DNA from: Halicephalobus mephisto
Lineage: Eukaryota > Nematoda > Chromadorea > Rhabditida > Panagrolaimidae
Length of the DNA stretch: 64,000 nt
Direction: 5' to 3'
Assembly: GCA_009193035.1 (NCBI GenBank)
Contig: SWDT01000031.1
Span: 180,478-244,477 of the forward strand
Of this stretch, positions 12,814 to 25,085 are shown in pieces; within the stretch, counting starts at the first letter, position 1; the number at the start of each line of letters is the position of its first letter. Under the pieces are notes generated by a model. The model was not told the DNA's origin. It worked only from the letters and a program-made list of their open reading frames with translations, and ran no database searches. Made by a program: the position numbers and the translations under genes.

Positions 12814-15800
12814 TCAATCCACAATGTCGACCAGTACTCGATGCCAAGCGTTGTTCAGCAGTCCTCTGACGTTCCAAATAGCTCCCGGAGTCTCTGGCTG
12901 AGCGTTGTAGGCTCTGTCTGTGGCTTTACAGATAATTTCCACTTTTTTGGCGTCTTTGGGAATCTTTATTGTCGTTTTGAACAAAGTCCAAGCCCACATA
13001 TGATCCTGCAAAAAATCACATTATAAAAGAACCAAAACTTATTACGAAATCCTCCACAAGAAGTTGTACAACTTTTAGAAAATCTCTAGAAAATTAAGTT
13101 TCATATATCAATTTTCAGTTTCATTGGATCCTAGAAGGTTCTAAAGAGTTAAACTAGATTTCAGAGGATGCTAGAAGCTTCTAATAGGATTCTGAAAAGG
13201 TTCTAAAAGCTTCTAATAGGATTCTCGAAATTTCCAATAAGATCCTGAAAAGGTTCTCTAAATTTTCATAAAATTCTGAAAGGATTCTCGAAACTTCCAA
13301 TAAGATTCTGACTTTCTAAAAGTTTCTACAAAATTCCAGAAACTTCCATAAAATTCTGAAAATAATTTAGAACATTCTCAAAGATTCCAGAAACTTCTAC
13401 AAAATCTCGAAAATTTCTATAAAATCTTAAATTTTTAAAAATTATATATGGAAATTTAAAAATTACATAAAAACTCACTAAATCCTGATTTTCAGCTTGT
13501 TCAAGATCCGTCATTTTCCATGTTTTTCCTCCATCCGTGGATATTTCGACTCTGATTATTCCTCTGCCTCCTCCTGACCACGCATATCCTGCAACTTCAA
13601 TTTCCTCATCAGTCCGGTTGATTTTCGTTCCAGGTTGAGGAGTGCAGATGGCACTTTGGATCGGATATTCCGAAATCGAAGGAATTTTCGACCAATCAAG
13701 GTTGTCCCCGATTTCGACGGAGCTGGGGAACACTTTGTAGTCTCTTCGTTGCCAATGAGCGGGACTTTCGTCTTCACTAAGTCGGATTTTCGTCAGCCAT
13801 TTCACATTTCTCGCTCCTAAAATCCCAGGAGCAATTAATCTAACAGGATAACCGTGATCTCTTGGGATATTTTCATCGTTCATTTTATATGCTATAATAA
13901 CTTCCGATTTTATCGCTTTTTCGAACGGTATTGATCCTCCATAACGCGTTCCTGACGAATCGCAATCCGCTCCTTCAAAATGTACGTGTTTAATCCGTTT
14001 ATCGTTCGGATTAACTCCAGCAAGAATTAATAAATCCTAAAAATGAAAATATATTTAATTAAAGAAATTCCAGCCGTCGATGGGACTCGAACCCACAATC
14101 TCCAGCTCCGGAGGCTGGCGAGTTGACCATTACTCTACGACGGCCCAAGATAACCAAAACACACAGTCCTTTTTGTCAAGTCGCAAAAAACAACATATTT
14201 GGCATTAAAGGTCCTTCACTTCATTTCCACTAAAAAGGACCTTTTTGCAGGACCTGGATATCAAAAACATCCTAATCATTTTTGTCAAATCTCAAAAAAG
14301 CAACGTGTTTGGCGTTAAAGGTTTTTTATTTCATTTCCACTAAAAAGGACTTTTTTGCAGGACCTAAAACGAAAACATGGTTTTATCTAGTTGCAATAAC
14401 GACATATTTGGCATTAACAGTCCTTAATTTCCACTAAAAAGGACCTTTTTGCAGGACCTGGATATCAAACACATCCTAATCATTTTTGTCAAATCTCAAA
14501 AAAGCAGCATGTTTGGCGTAAAAGATCTTTCATTTTATTTCCACTAAAAAGGACTTTTTTACAGTAGTTATTTTTCCACCGTAATGAAATTGAAATTTTT
14601 TACAGTACACCATGGTATCGTTATCAAAAAACTAACCCTTAATCGAACACCCGTCCATTTGGCGTTTCCTATCGCAGTTCCTTCCCACATTAAACCTTGA
14701 ACTTTTTTGAATCTGTTCATATCAGCCCTTCTGTTTCCACCACATTGAATCACAGAATCAACAGAAACTTCTTCGTATTTCGTTTTTAAATCATTAACAG
14801 TCAAAATCATTGGACGTTTTACTCCTAATCCTTCTATTGTTAATCTGTGATCTTTTTCATTGATCTAAAATCAAAAATTAAAAATTAAATTTAAACTAAA
14901 ATTAAAAATTAAATTTAAACTAAAATCAAAAATTAAAAATTAAATTTAAACTAAAATCAAAAATTAAAAATCAAAAAATTAAATCCAAAAACTTTTTAAA
15001 TTTTAACTTTAAAAAACAAATAATTTAAAATTAAACCTAAAAATTCGAAAATTTTCTAAATTTAATATTTAAAAAATTCAATATTTAATTTTTGAAATTT
15101 AATATTTAATTTTTAAAATTCAATATTTAAAATTTAATATTTAATTTTTAAAATTCAATATTTAAAATTCAATATTTAATTTTTAAAATTCAATATTTAA
15201 AATTCAATATTTAATTTTTAAAATTCAATATTTAAAATTTAATATCTAATTAATAAAAATAAATAAAACTTACATCTGGAACTGGCATGTGATTTCTGAC
15301 AAAAAAAATTTCGTTCGGAGTTCTGAAGTTGTCCATCAACAAAGAAGGTGGGGATTCAGCATTAAACGGAGTTTCTTGATTGACCAACAACGCTGGATGA
15401 CGAATTGGATCATTGGAATATGGATTTTTAGAATCAACCTAAAAATTTTCAAAAAATTTCAAAAATTATTTTTTTTTTAAATTATTTAAATTATTTTTTA
15501 TTTTTAAAATTATTTTAATTACTTTTTTTTTAAATTTCAAAAATTATTTTTTTTTTAAATTATTTTAATTATTTTTTTATTTTTAAAATTATTTTAATTA
15601 TTTTTTTGTTTTTAAAATTATATTAATTATTTTTTTTAAAAATTATTTTAATTATTTTTTAATTTTTTTTAAATTTAAAATTTGTTTTTTTTTGAATTTT
15701 TTAAAATTAATTTTTATAAAATTTACCTTTCTAGAATTCATTTCTGCCAGATCTTTTTGATCCAGATTTCCTATTCTCAGTGATTCCAGGATCTCCATGA

Positions 15801-16739
15801 CCTCTTCAGTCTTGTGTTGGGCATACAGAGCCCAGAAAGGCTCGACAGACCCTCCGGCGGCCAGCAGAATCTTGTCTCCTCCAGGGTGATTTTTGTGAAA
15901 TTCTGTGATGTCGTACACTCCCTAAAAACGGACAATTATATTTTTTTAAAATTATTATTTAAATAATTTTTTTAAAATAATTTTTTTTTAAATTTATTAT
16001 TTTTTAAAATTTTTTTTATTTTTTTAAAATAATTTTTTTTTAAATTTAATTTTTTTAAACTTGGGTGATTTTTTGAAATATATTTAAAAATATTAAAAAT
16101 TAATCCTCAATTTAAAAAAAAATAATTTTTTGGAAGATATTTAAAAATATAAAAAATGAAATTTTCAAACTTTTAAAATTACTTTTTTTCACTAATTCTC
16201 TTTTAAATCTAAAGACCTCCTCTATTCAATCACTAAATTTCCACGAAACAAATCTTCATATGTGATTTTTGAGTTTTTTCGAAATTGCTGAAAAATTTTC
16301 ATATATGAAATTTTTAAAAAACTTACTTGTTTGTAAATAACCCATATTTTTTCAGCTCCTTTTCCATGTTTCTTCACTTCCTCGAGTCTGAAGACCGGCA
16401 GATCCTTCCTGACCGGAGGATCAAACTTGGCCGGATGAACAGAGGCCGGATGAACAGTAGCCGGATGAACAGTAGCCGGATGAGCGGTGGCTGCTTGGGC
16501 TCGGGTTAAAAGTCGAAAATCGTCGTTCCAGAATTTGAATCCGACGAAACTGGAGAGTGCAGCAGCAGAAGTGATAAAGTACGTCTTTTTCCATGCCTAT
16601 AAAAACAATAAAACATAAAAATCAACAAGAAGCCAACCTTTGAGTCAGCGCGATAAGCTCCGTGATAACACCTCAATCTCAATTTCGCTCCTGTCCGTGC
16701 CGCAGTTAACAGCCGATATGACGAGTTAATTGTGATCAT
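12814..16739 (-). CDS. suox-1: Sulfite oxidase, mitochondrial
   Basis: Seven exons, all phase 0: 16739..16638, 16596..16327, 15921..15727, 15438..15274, 14864..14637, 14036..13479 and 13005..12814; 569 aa (human about 545). It oxidises sulfite to sulfate with cytochrome c in the mitochondrial intermembrane space, ending sulfur amino acid breakdown. The N-terminus is basic and Arg-rich, followed by a hydrophobic segment (about 40-55), as in an intermembrane-space presequence. The cytochrome b5 domain has HPGG (His near 136) and the second haem His near 160. The molybdenum domain has the Mo-ligand Cys in QCGGNRR (near 285), RDHGYPVR, HWQRRDYK, and the C-terminal dimer domain (YAWSGGGR, then IWNVRGLLNNAWHRV). 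All key residues are present, so it should be active. The linker before the b5 domain has three or four VHPAT repeats. Intron 5 carries a tRNA gene. Confidence 0.95.
14073..14144 (-). tRNA. tRNA-Arg (anticodon CCG)
   Basis: The minus strand folds as a complete 72-nt cloverleaf. The 7-bp acceptor stem GCCGTCG/CGACGGC is perfect. The D stem is GAGT/ACTC, the anticodon stem CCAGC/GCTGG with loop CTCCGGA, the T stem GTGGG/CCCAT with one G-T pair, and the T loop TTCGAGT. The anticodon CCG reads CGG (Arg). It has no intron and no encoded CCA, as expected for a eukaryote. It lies inside suox intron 5 on the same strand as suox. Confidence 0.95.
14146..14575. repeat. About 130-bp tandem repeat beside the tRNA
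   Basis: Three to four copies containing CACTAAAAAGGACCTTTTTG and TCATTTTTGTCAAATCTCAA. The core AAAAAGGACCTTTTT is a near-perfect palindrome. All lie in suox intron 5. Confidence 0.8.
14865..15273. repeat. AT repeat in suox intron 4
   Basis: Tandem AAATTCAATATTTAATTTTT variants (15060-15245) and AAAATTAAATTTAAACTAAA variants (14875-14960). Low complexity with no other content. Confidence 0.75.
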
Positions 16740-16960
16740 TTTATGACATCTATAAATGAGTTGATATATCAACAAAGATCACAAAGTCAAAAAATGAGGA
16801 AATCTAAGGTGGGAATTTCCTGGAGAATCGATTTTTCAAAGAAAACACGTCGTTGTTCGAACGAGTTTCGTTCAAATCGCGAAAATTCGGTCGGAATCTA
16901 TTCTGGGAGTTATTGATGTTCTCGATCAACAATCAACAAACACGCCTTAGGAAAGAAAGA
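16740..16960 (-). promoter_or_regulatory. Upstream region of suox
   Basis: This is the only non-repetitive stretch before suox. On the minus strand a TTTATAG acceptor-like site lies 10 bp before the ATG at 16739, consistent with trans-splicing. GC content is higher than around it (about 16850-16950). No TATA box or other recognised motif. Confidence 0.35.
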
Positions 16961-17880
16961 AAAAAATTAATTTAATTGATCACGGACGGAAATTAAAAAA
17001 GAATTTCATATATCAATTCCGTAATTTTCACATTTCTTAACTCCTTACGTAATCCTAAAATCCCGATAAAATAAAATAAATAAAGTTTTATCTCATAAAT
17101 CAAGTGTTCGTAACTAGTAAGAATTCACGGACGGAAATTAAAAAAGGATTTCATATATCAACTAGATGATTTTTTCGACCTTCAACTACTTCCTAAAAAT
17201 AAAATAAATAAATAAACTATTATTCTATAAACTAAATATCAAAAAAGTATTAGTGTCTGTTATTTAGTTGGTCACGGATGGAAATTAGAGAAAGATTTCA
17301 TATATCAACTAAGTGATTTTTTCGATCTTCAACTACTTCTTAAAAATAAAATAAATAAATAAACTATTATTCTATAAACTAAATATCAAAAAAGTATTAG
17401 TGTCTGTTATTTAGTTGGTCACGGATGGAAATTAAAAAAGGATCTCATATATCAAATAAGTGATTTTTTTGATCTTCAACTACTTCCTAAAACTTAAATA
17501 AAATAAATAAATAAACTATTATTCTATAAACTAAATATCAAAAAAGTATTAGTGTCTGTTATTTAGTTGGTCACGGATGGAAATTAGAGGAAGATTTCAT
17601 ATATCAACTAGATGATTTTTTTGATCTTCAACTACTTCCTAAAAATAAAATAAATAAATAAATTATTCTATAAACTAAATATCAAAAAAGTATTAGTGTC
17701 TGTTATTTGGTTGGTCACGGATGGAAATTAAAAAAGGATCTCATATATCAACTAGGTGATTTTTTTGATCTTTAACTTAAACCAAAATGTAGGGACTATA
17801 GTTTTATCCTGTAAATCAAATACTAGTACCCGTTATTGAAATAACAAAAAACGAAAACTTAAAAAAATTTCATATATGAA
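16960..17880. repeat. About 150-bp tandem satellite
   Basis: Six copies, the central four highly similar, with TTAGTTGGTCACGGATGGAA, CATATATCAACTA and AAAGTATTAGTGTCTGTTAT. Outer copies are more diverged, which fits expansion from the centre. No coding. Confidence 0.9.
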
Positions 17881-19170
17881 TTCGAAAATTTCCACATCAG
17901 CAACTTCCTCAATCCCAAAACGAAATCAAAATTTAAAAATTTTTATATTGGAAATTGCTTAATAAATGTTAATAATTATTTTGGAGAAAATTAAAGTTTT
18001 TTATGAAATTACAAAAAAAATTTTCATATAATTTTTCCAGATATCTGTGAAATTTTCGACGATGAAGAAAAATAAAAAATAAATTTAAAAAATCACACTC
18101 AAAAAATAAAAATTTTTATAAAATTGTTTCAAAAATAATTTTTTTAATTTTAATTTTAACTTTTATCGGATTTTATAAATTTTCGAAATTTCGAATTTTA
18201 AAAAAATTTCAAAAATTTTCAGAATTCATATTTAAAAAAATTTATAGAATGAAAATTTTTATAAAATTTCTTTTCAGAAATAATTTTTGAACTTTTTAGA
18301 GTTTCCAGAATCTTAAATTTTATATTTTTATTTTTATTTTTATCGGATTCTGGAGAATTTTATAAATTTTCGAAAATTTCGAAACTTCAAATTTTAAGAA
18401 ATTTCAAAAATTTTCAGAATTCATATTTAAAAAAATCAAAAAATGAAAAATTTTATAAAATTATTTCAGAAATAATTTTTTTAATTTAAAATTTTACATT
18501 TTAATTTTTATCGGATTTTATAAATTTTCGAAACTTCAAATTTTAAGAAATTTCAAAAATTTTCAAAATTCATATTTAAAAATTAAAAAAAATTTTTACG
18601 AAAAATTTCGAGACGAATTTTTGTATTTTTTAAAATTGATTTAAAATAAAATTTTCCTGATGATAGTTGTTTCGTAATCTTACACAATTCCAAAGTTTTT
18701 AAAATTTGTCTAAATTTAGGAACTTCTGGATCAAAATTACACAAAATACATAAGTTTTCGTCCATCTTCCAAGGTCAAAGTTTACGCAGAAATTTCGTAG
18801 ATAATGAAAAAAATACAAGCTCAAAATAATCTGTCAATCATAAATTTCTTGAAAATAAAAATTTAGTTTTTATAAAAATAGAAATTTGGATAAAAAGTTA
18901 CTTTTAAATTAGTAAAATTTAGTTTTTTTATAAAAATAAAAATTTGAATAAAAAGTTATTTTTAAAGTAAGAAAATTTAGTTTTTATAAAAATAAAAATT
19001 CGAATAAAAAGTTACTTTTAAATTAGTAAAATTTAATATTTTTATAAAAATAAAAATTTGCATAAAAAATTACTTTTAAATTAGAAAAATTTTATTTTTT
19101 TGTATAAATAAAAATTTGCATAAAAAAGTTACTCTTAAACTGAAAAAATTAAAATTCAGCCAATATGCAC
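17881..19170. repeat. AT-rich spacer with diverged repeats
   Basis: Two or three diverged units around TTTCAAAAATTTTCAGAATT (18000-18600), then five units of AAAAAGTTACTTTTAAATTAG (18840-19150). A 60-codon minus ORF at 18583-18765 (MDENLCILCNF) is noted but not supported as a gene. Confidence 0.55.
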
Positions 19171-19510
19171 TCAGTTAATTTTGACAAAGTTAATAAAGCG
19201 GATAATGACTGAATTTGACTTTAACAGTCACTATCCATTTGATTAATCTTATCAAAATTAAATTTAGTCACTATCCATTTGATGAATTTTATCACAAATT
19301 CAGTCACTATCCTTTCTATTAACTTTATCAAAAATCAGTCACTATCCTTTCTATTAACTTTGTCAAAAATCAGTCACTATCCTTTCTATTAACTTTATCA
19401 AAAATCAGTCACTATCCATTTGATTAATTTTGTCACAAATTCAGTCACTATTCTTTTTATTAACTTTGTCACAAATTCAGTCACTATCCTTTCTATTAAC
19501 TTTGTCAAAA
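19170..19510. repeat. TCAGTCACTATCC repeat array
   Basis: About ten tandem units of CAGTCACTATCCTTTCTATT and variants. The core TCAGTCACTATCC is the reverse complement of the core repeated in the tra-3 and PTR introns (see 21740-22385 and 28126-28360). Confidence 0.85.
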
Positions 19511-19568
19511 TCAAACCAGTTATGTCAATTTGTTTTATTCTTGGTTTGGTCTGAGGAATTTCGGTGAA

Positions 19569-20479
19569 TCATTCCCTAACGTTACCCAACTTGTCCACCT
19601 TTACGAGAACCGTTTTCTCGGTCGGGCCATTATCGGTGCCTGATCGCGCGAGTCTTACACTCGCCCTTTTTTCCATTTTTGTCTTATTTGCGCAGGGAGT
19701 CAGTTTTATCTTTTTCGACAGATAGCTTAAAGTGGTTTCGATTTTATTTATTTTTTTATTTTTATTTTTTTTATGACTTTTGTTCTTTTCACGGTCATTG
19801 GATATTCTGCTGTAAAAAACGAACATTTTAAATAAAATTTAAATTTAAAAAAAATAAAAAAATCATTTTTAAAAATTTTTTTATAAAAATAAAATTAAAA
19901 AAATTAAATAATTTAAAACTTTTAAGATATTTCCGAATTTATAATTTAAAAATGTTTTTTAAAGATTTTTTATTTTTTTTAATTAAATTAAAATTTTTTT
20001 GTTTTTTTAAATTAAATTAAAATTTTTTTGTTTTTTTTAAATTAAATTTTTTTTTTGTTTTTTTTTTAAATTATATTTTTTTTTGTTTTTTTAAATTAAA
20101 TTTAAATTTTTTGTTTTTTTTTTAAATTAAATTTTTTATTTTTTTTTAAATTAAATTTTTTGTTTTTTTTTTAAATTAAATTTTTTTTGTTTTTTTTTAT
20201 TAAATTTTTTATTTTTTTTTATTATTTTTGTAGATGAAACTTGGATCAAAAATATTTTAGTTATTTTATATTTTAAAATAACGGATATCTTTGAAAATTT
20301 TTTTTGTTCCAGTTAGTGTTCCTTCCATTAGTGAAATTTCTTGAATCCTTAAGAAAACGGACAATTTTAGGATCATCCAAAATTTTCGTTCTTTGTCTGA
20401 TCGAACACTTGATTTTCCGCCTTTTATATTTTTCAAGATATCCATTTTTGAGATTTATGGTTTTCCAGAATCTGTTCAT
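19569..20479 (-). CDS. Possible small basic protein, two exons
   Basis: A tentative model joins 20479..20283 to 19809..19569 across an AT-rich intron: donor GTTATT (weak), acceptor TTTTACAG, phase 2 to 1; 145 aa. The product is very basic, with a Lys/Asn-rich middle (KNKSHKKNKNKKINK) and a C-terminal part ASVRLARSGTDNGPTEK that has higher GC and a more normal composition. I recognise no family. The second exon is the better supported part because of its acceptor and GC content; the first could be chance. Alternative: exon 2 belongs to a gene whose other exons I have not found, such as the open segment at 21347-21480 (minus). Confidence 0.3.
19830..20270. repeat. T-rich AAATTAAATTTTTTGTTTTTT repeat
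   Basis: Around ten tandem units of AAATTAAATTTTTTTGTTTT. Low-complexity intron or spacer. Confidence 0.75.
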
Positions 20480-20519
20480 TTCGAAATTTTGTTTCCAAGA
20501 CAAGTTTGAAAATTTTTCT

Positions 20520-21527
20520 TTTTAGAACATTTAAAAAAAATTTTTTTAGGATATTTTAAAAAAAGTTTTATTTTAAAAATATTTTAAAAAAAGTTTTATT
20601 TTAAAAATATTTTTAAAAAAAGTTTTGAGAATATTTAAAAAAATTTTTTTTAGAATGCTTTTTTTAAAATTTTTCATGAAATTTTTGGATTTTTTCAAAA
20701 TACCTTTTTTTAAACTTTTTAAATACATTTTCGTAGTATTTTTGTTTTTTAAAGCACATTTGTTTGAAAAAAATTACTTTTCCATAAACAAGTTCGTTCT
20801 GGAACCTCAACTAAAAAAATTGTTTATTTTAAAACTATTTTTAGATTTATTTTTAAATATTTTCATTTTCCCCAAACACGTTCGTTCTGAGACTCTGACT
20901 TTTTTAAAAAATTTTCGTCTCGGGATCCGTTTCTAAGAAGATATTTATTTTAGAACCTTAATTTAAAAAAATTTATTTATTTTTAAATATTTTCATTTTC
21001 CCTAAACACGTTCGTTCTGAGACCAACTTTTTTAAAAAATTTTCGTCTCGGGACCCGTTTCTAAAAAAATATTCGTTCTGGGACCTCAACTAAAAAATTT
21101 GTTTATTTTAAAACTATTTTTAGATTTATTTTTAAATATTTCCATTTTCCCTAAACACGTTCGTTCTGAGACTCTGACTTTTTTAAAGACTCGTTTTTAA
21201 CTTTTATTTGGTGTAATTGATGTATCATGAAGGTGGAATTCCAATTTTTCTGATGATCGATTACCCATCACATAAATCTCACAAATTCTTGTTTTTGTGA
21301 TTAATTTCATTATCATTTATTGTCACTATTGATCAATTAAATGAGTTTAAAGAGGACTGACAAAATAAAATTTTTTTGTTCTTGTTTGGAGTTGTCTTGT
21401 CGCGCATTTTCCTTCTTTTCCGTTTTTATCGATTCCGGAATTGCGTGTTTGACGTGATTTTTTTTTAAATAATTTTAATTTTAGTTTTTTTAAAAAATTG
21501 ATTTTTTGGAAAAAATCGATTTTTACG
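20520..21527. repeat. Spacer with about 130-bp repeats, upstream of tra-3
   Basis: From about 20740 to 21190 there are three copies with AAACACGTTCGTTCTGAGAC and TTTTCGTCTCGGGACCCGTT. The last 150 bp before the ATG at 21528 are T-rich with an ATTTTAG acceptor-like site near 21480. No core promoter motif is recognisable. Confidence 0.55.
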
Positions 21528-24500
21528 ATGACGAAGCGACGCAAAAATCGTCCAACAGGTCTTCCTGAATTTGTTGGTCAACAAAATTATAAAAAATTAA
21601 AAAAAGAATGTTTGAAAAAAAAACAACTTTTTGTTGATTTAATTTTTCCTCCAGAAAATTCATCGTTGTTTCTGGATCCGGAAAGAAGTAGCGATATAAT
21701 CTGGAAAAGACCCGGAGTGAGTTTTGAAATTTGAGTTTTTAGTCAAAATTGGACTTGAGTAGAAAGTAAACAAATCGAAAAATCACTTTTGATGAAAACA
21801 GGAATAATCATTCGAAAATTTTTTGAGTTACTATTCATTGAAAGCTTTTTTAAATAGTGATTGAAAAAAGTGTTTAAAACATTACCCAAAAAAATAAGTA
21901 AATAGTGACTGAAAAGTTTTGACTCAAAAATGGACACTATCCGAAATCTTATTGGAGCTGTTTTGGATAGTGATTGGAAAATATTTAAATTAGTCACTAT
22001 CCAAAATTTTATTGGAGCTGTTTTGGATAGTGATTTCGACAGTTCCAATGAGAAAATGGATAGTGACTGAAAAGTTGTAATTTGGTTCAAAAATAATCAC
22101 TATCCATTATTTTAGTGGAACTGTTTTTGGATAGTGATTTCGACAGCTCCAATGAGAAAATGGATAGTGATTACAAAGTTTTAATTTGACTCGAAAATGG
22201 ACACTATCCAAAATTTTACTGGAGCTGTTTTTGGATAGTGATTGGAAAATATTCAAACTAGTCACTATTCAATTTTTTTAAGTTACTTTTTGAATAGTGA
22301 CTGAAAAATTCTAATTTGACTCAAAATGGACACTATTTAAAATTTTATTGGAGCTGCTTTTGGACAATGATTGAAATTCCATTTTTAGGAACTTGTATCA
22401 GATCCGAAATTATTCGTGGAAGGAGCCAGTCCAAATGACGTGACCCAAGGGATCCTGGGGAACTGCTGGTTCGTCTCGGCCTGTTCCGCCTTGACCCACA
22501 ACGAAGAACTTCTTGAAAAAGTTATTCCCGATGCCAAAAATCAAGAATGGGATAAAAAAAATCCCTATTGTGGAATTTTCAGATTTAGATTCTGGCGTTT
22601 CGGAGAATGGATCGAAGTTGTTATTGATGATCTTCTTCCAACTAAAGACGGAAAACTTTTGTTCGCTCGTTCGAAGACTCCAAACGAATTTTGGTCGGCT
22701 TTGTTGGAAAAAGCATTTGCGAAATTGTACGGATGTTACGAGAACCTCGTTGGGGGCCAGTTGTCGGATGCTCTTCAGGACGTTTCCGGAGGGGTTGCTG
22801 AAACCATAAATGTCCGAAAATTCCTCAACGACGATCCCAAAGATAAAGACGAAAGACTATTCAGAGTCATCCGGGGGGCTTTCGATCAACACGCCCTGAT
22901 CGTGGCCGCGATAGCCGCCAGAAACAAAGAAGAAATCGAAAAAAGCCTCAGATGCGGACTGGTCAAAGGCCACGCTTATGCCGTCACTATGGTACGGTAT
23001 ATAGAATTAGATGCAAAAAAACGATCAACATTTTCAAATTTGTTCGGAAAAAACGAAGACAAACTTCCAATGATCCGGCTCCAGAATCCGTGGGGCGAAA
23101 AGGAATGGAACGGGCCCTGGAGCGACAACGACGCCAGATGGGAGCAGGTGACTCAGGTCCAGAAACAGGACCTCGGGATTACTGTAGATGAAGATGGAGA
23201 ATTTTGGATGCCATGGGAAGAATTTGTAAAATATTTTACAGACATATCTGTATGTCAATTGTTCAACACTGGATGTTCAACAACAAGTGGAATTTTTCAT
23301 GAATATGTTTTTTTCGACGAATGGTCCACCAACGGGGCGAAAAGCGGAGCTCCTATGGACAGATCCGGAGGATGTCAGAACTTCGCAGCTACGTTTTGCT
23401 TTAATCCGCAGTACAGATTCGACATCCACGAACCGGAGACGGAGGTGATGATTGCCTTGACTCAGAAGGAGGTCCAGTCGGAGTCTTCGAAACAAAGAGA
23501 ACCTTACGTCACGATCGGGATCCACGTGATGAAAGTCGAAAAAAACAGAAAAGTTCGAATTCATCAAGCCATAAATCCCATCGGGACCTCCGATTACGCT
23601 TCTGCGAGATCCGTCTATCTCCATCTGAAGGACGTCCAACCCGGAAGGTACATCCTGATGCCGACCACCTATGCCCCGAGGGAACAGGCAGAGTACATGC
23701 TGAGAATATACTCCCCCAAGGAATCCGATCCCCAACTACTCATCTACGACGCCCCCCGGAACCAAGTCTTCGGATGCCACAAATCCATCTACGTCACCAG
23801 ACTCAAGATCCTCGAAGCGACATTTCACAATCCTCCCAAAGGTAAGTGGAAAACTCGTCCTCGGAAAAACTTAATTCAAGTTCTGTACCTTGTTAGAAAA
23901 AGACAAAAATGGTCCTAATTTTTATTCACATTTCAGAAATTTCTGGAGGTTTCTGGAATCTTGTGGAATTTTCCAGAATTCTTCAAAATTTCGTAAAAGT
24001 TTCTGGAGTTTTAGAATTTTATGCAACTTTTTAGAATCTCATCAAAGCTTCTGAAGTCTGAAAATCTTAGAGGAATTTTTGAAGACTTCAGAATTCAGTA
24101 GTAATTTCAGATTTTAAAAGTTCCTAAAGATTCTAAAAATTTGTTTTAAAACCATTTTAGAAAAAAGTGTTTTTAAATTTCTATAACTGTATAATTGGCA
24201 TTCAGTCACATTTCGCCAAGAATTTAATTTTGGCATTCAGTCACATTTCGCCAAGAATTTAATTTTGACATTGAGTCACATTTCGCCAAGAATTTAATTT
24301 TGGCATTGAGTTACATTTTGCCAAAAACTTGATTTTGGCATTGAGTCATATTTCGCCAAGAATTTAATTTTGGCATTCATTCACGTTTCACCAAAAATTT
24401 AATTTTGGCATTGAGTCACATTTTGCCAAAATTTAATATTTTTTATTTTCCAGAATCTTGTAGAAATTTTAAAAATTAAACAAAAAAATTATGTTTAAAA

Positions 24501-25005
24501 AACTCCATAAAAGTACTGATTTTTCGATTTTTCCATAAGCCTTTGATTTTGGATTATCGATAATCAATTTCCTCATTTTTTCAAAGATATCTCAAAAGTA
24601 ATACAAAAAAATCAAAGAAAAAAATAATCGGCTTTTTTTTGATTTTTAATCTTTAAAAAAATTTCAGATTTCAATTTATTTTGTACAATCATGAGCGAAA
24701 GGGAACGTGTCCGAACGACGGCCCAAAGACCCTCTCAGACTGTCCAATGGAATGAACCTTTTGTTTTTCATCGAAATTCCCTCAGGCAAAAATACAGTAT
24801 CCAGATATGGCAAGATGGAAGAAAAAAATCCCGGATTTTAGGAAAATGCACTTTGACCGGATTGATCGACAACGACACAAGGACCTGTGTTCTCGATGTT
24901 CAGACTAGTGATTCTGCCGCGAAAGCCTCCGGCAACCCGGCCAAGACGAGACTGGGGACCCTCAAAGTCGAAATTAGTTCCTACGACGACCCTATGTATC
25001 TCTGA
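21528..25005 (+). CDS. tra-3: Calpain protease of the TRA-3/CAPN5 type
   Basis: Three exons, 21528..21716, 22389..23841 and 24668..25005, give 659 aa, close to the roughly 640-650 aa of CAPN5 and TRA-3. It is a calcium-dependent cysteine protease. In C. elegans TRA-3 cleaves TRA-2A and promotes female (hermaphrodite) development. The protease core spans residues about 25-350 with all three catalytic residues: Cys near 89 in GNCWFVSA, His near 258 in KGHAYAVT, Asn near 296 in RLQNPWGEKEW. Domain III follows (GGCQNFAATFCFNPQY), then a C-terminal C2 domain from about 535 (VTRLKILEA to the end) in place of EF-hands, which marks the CAPN5/6/TRA-3 class. Start 21528 (MTKRRKN) is preferred over 21498 because KKECL then lies at the family's position. 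Intron 1 is packed with hairpin repeats; intron 2 has another array. Confidence 0.92.
21740..22385. repeat. ATAGTGACTGA hairpin repeat in tra-3 intron 1
   Basis: About six units of roughly 110 bp in which AATCACTATCC and GGATAGTGATT flank AAAATTTTATTGGAGCTG, so each unit is an inverted repeat. GGAGCTGT and ACAGCTCC form a second, overlapping inverted pair. The same unit appears in PTR intron 4. Confidence 0.9.
23942..24667. repeat. tra-3 intron 2 with TTGGCATTCAGTCACATTTCG array
   Basis: At 24190-24440 there are seven units of TGGCATTGAGTCACATTTCG plus CCAAGAATTTAATTT, giving TTGGC and GCCAA words facing each other. The remainder is AT-rich. Confidence 0.85.
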
Positions 25006-25085
25006 AAAATTATTTTTAAATAACAATTGCCAGTTTTGAGAGCTTTGATTTTATAAAAATTCATAAAAACGTCCAAAAATTGGCT

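Noticed and set aside
18583..18765. 60-codon minus ORF starting MDENLCILCNF
   Set aside because: It has a protein-like start with a CxxC pair, but I found no acceptor, donor partner or neighbouring exon. It is surrounded by AT repeats.
22416..23918. The single long calpain ORF as the whole gene
   Set aside because: It starts inside the protease core at a GTG and ends in intron sequence. The three-exon model restores the N-terminal PRL-like and C2 ends of the family with correct phases.
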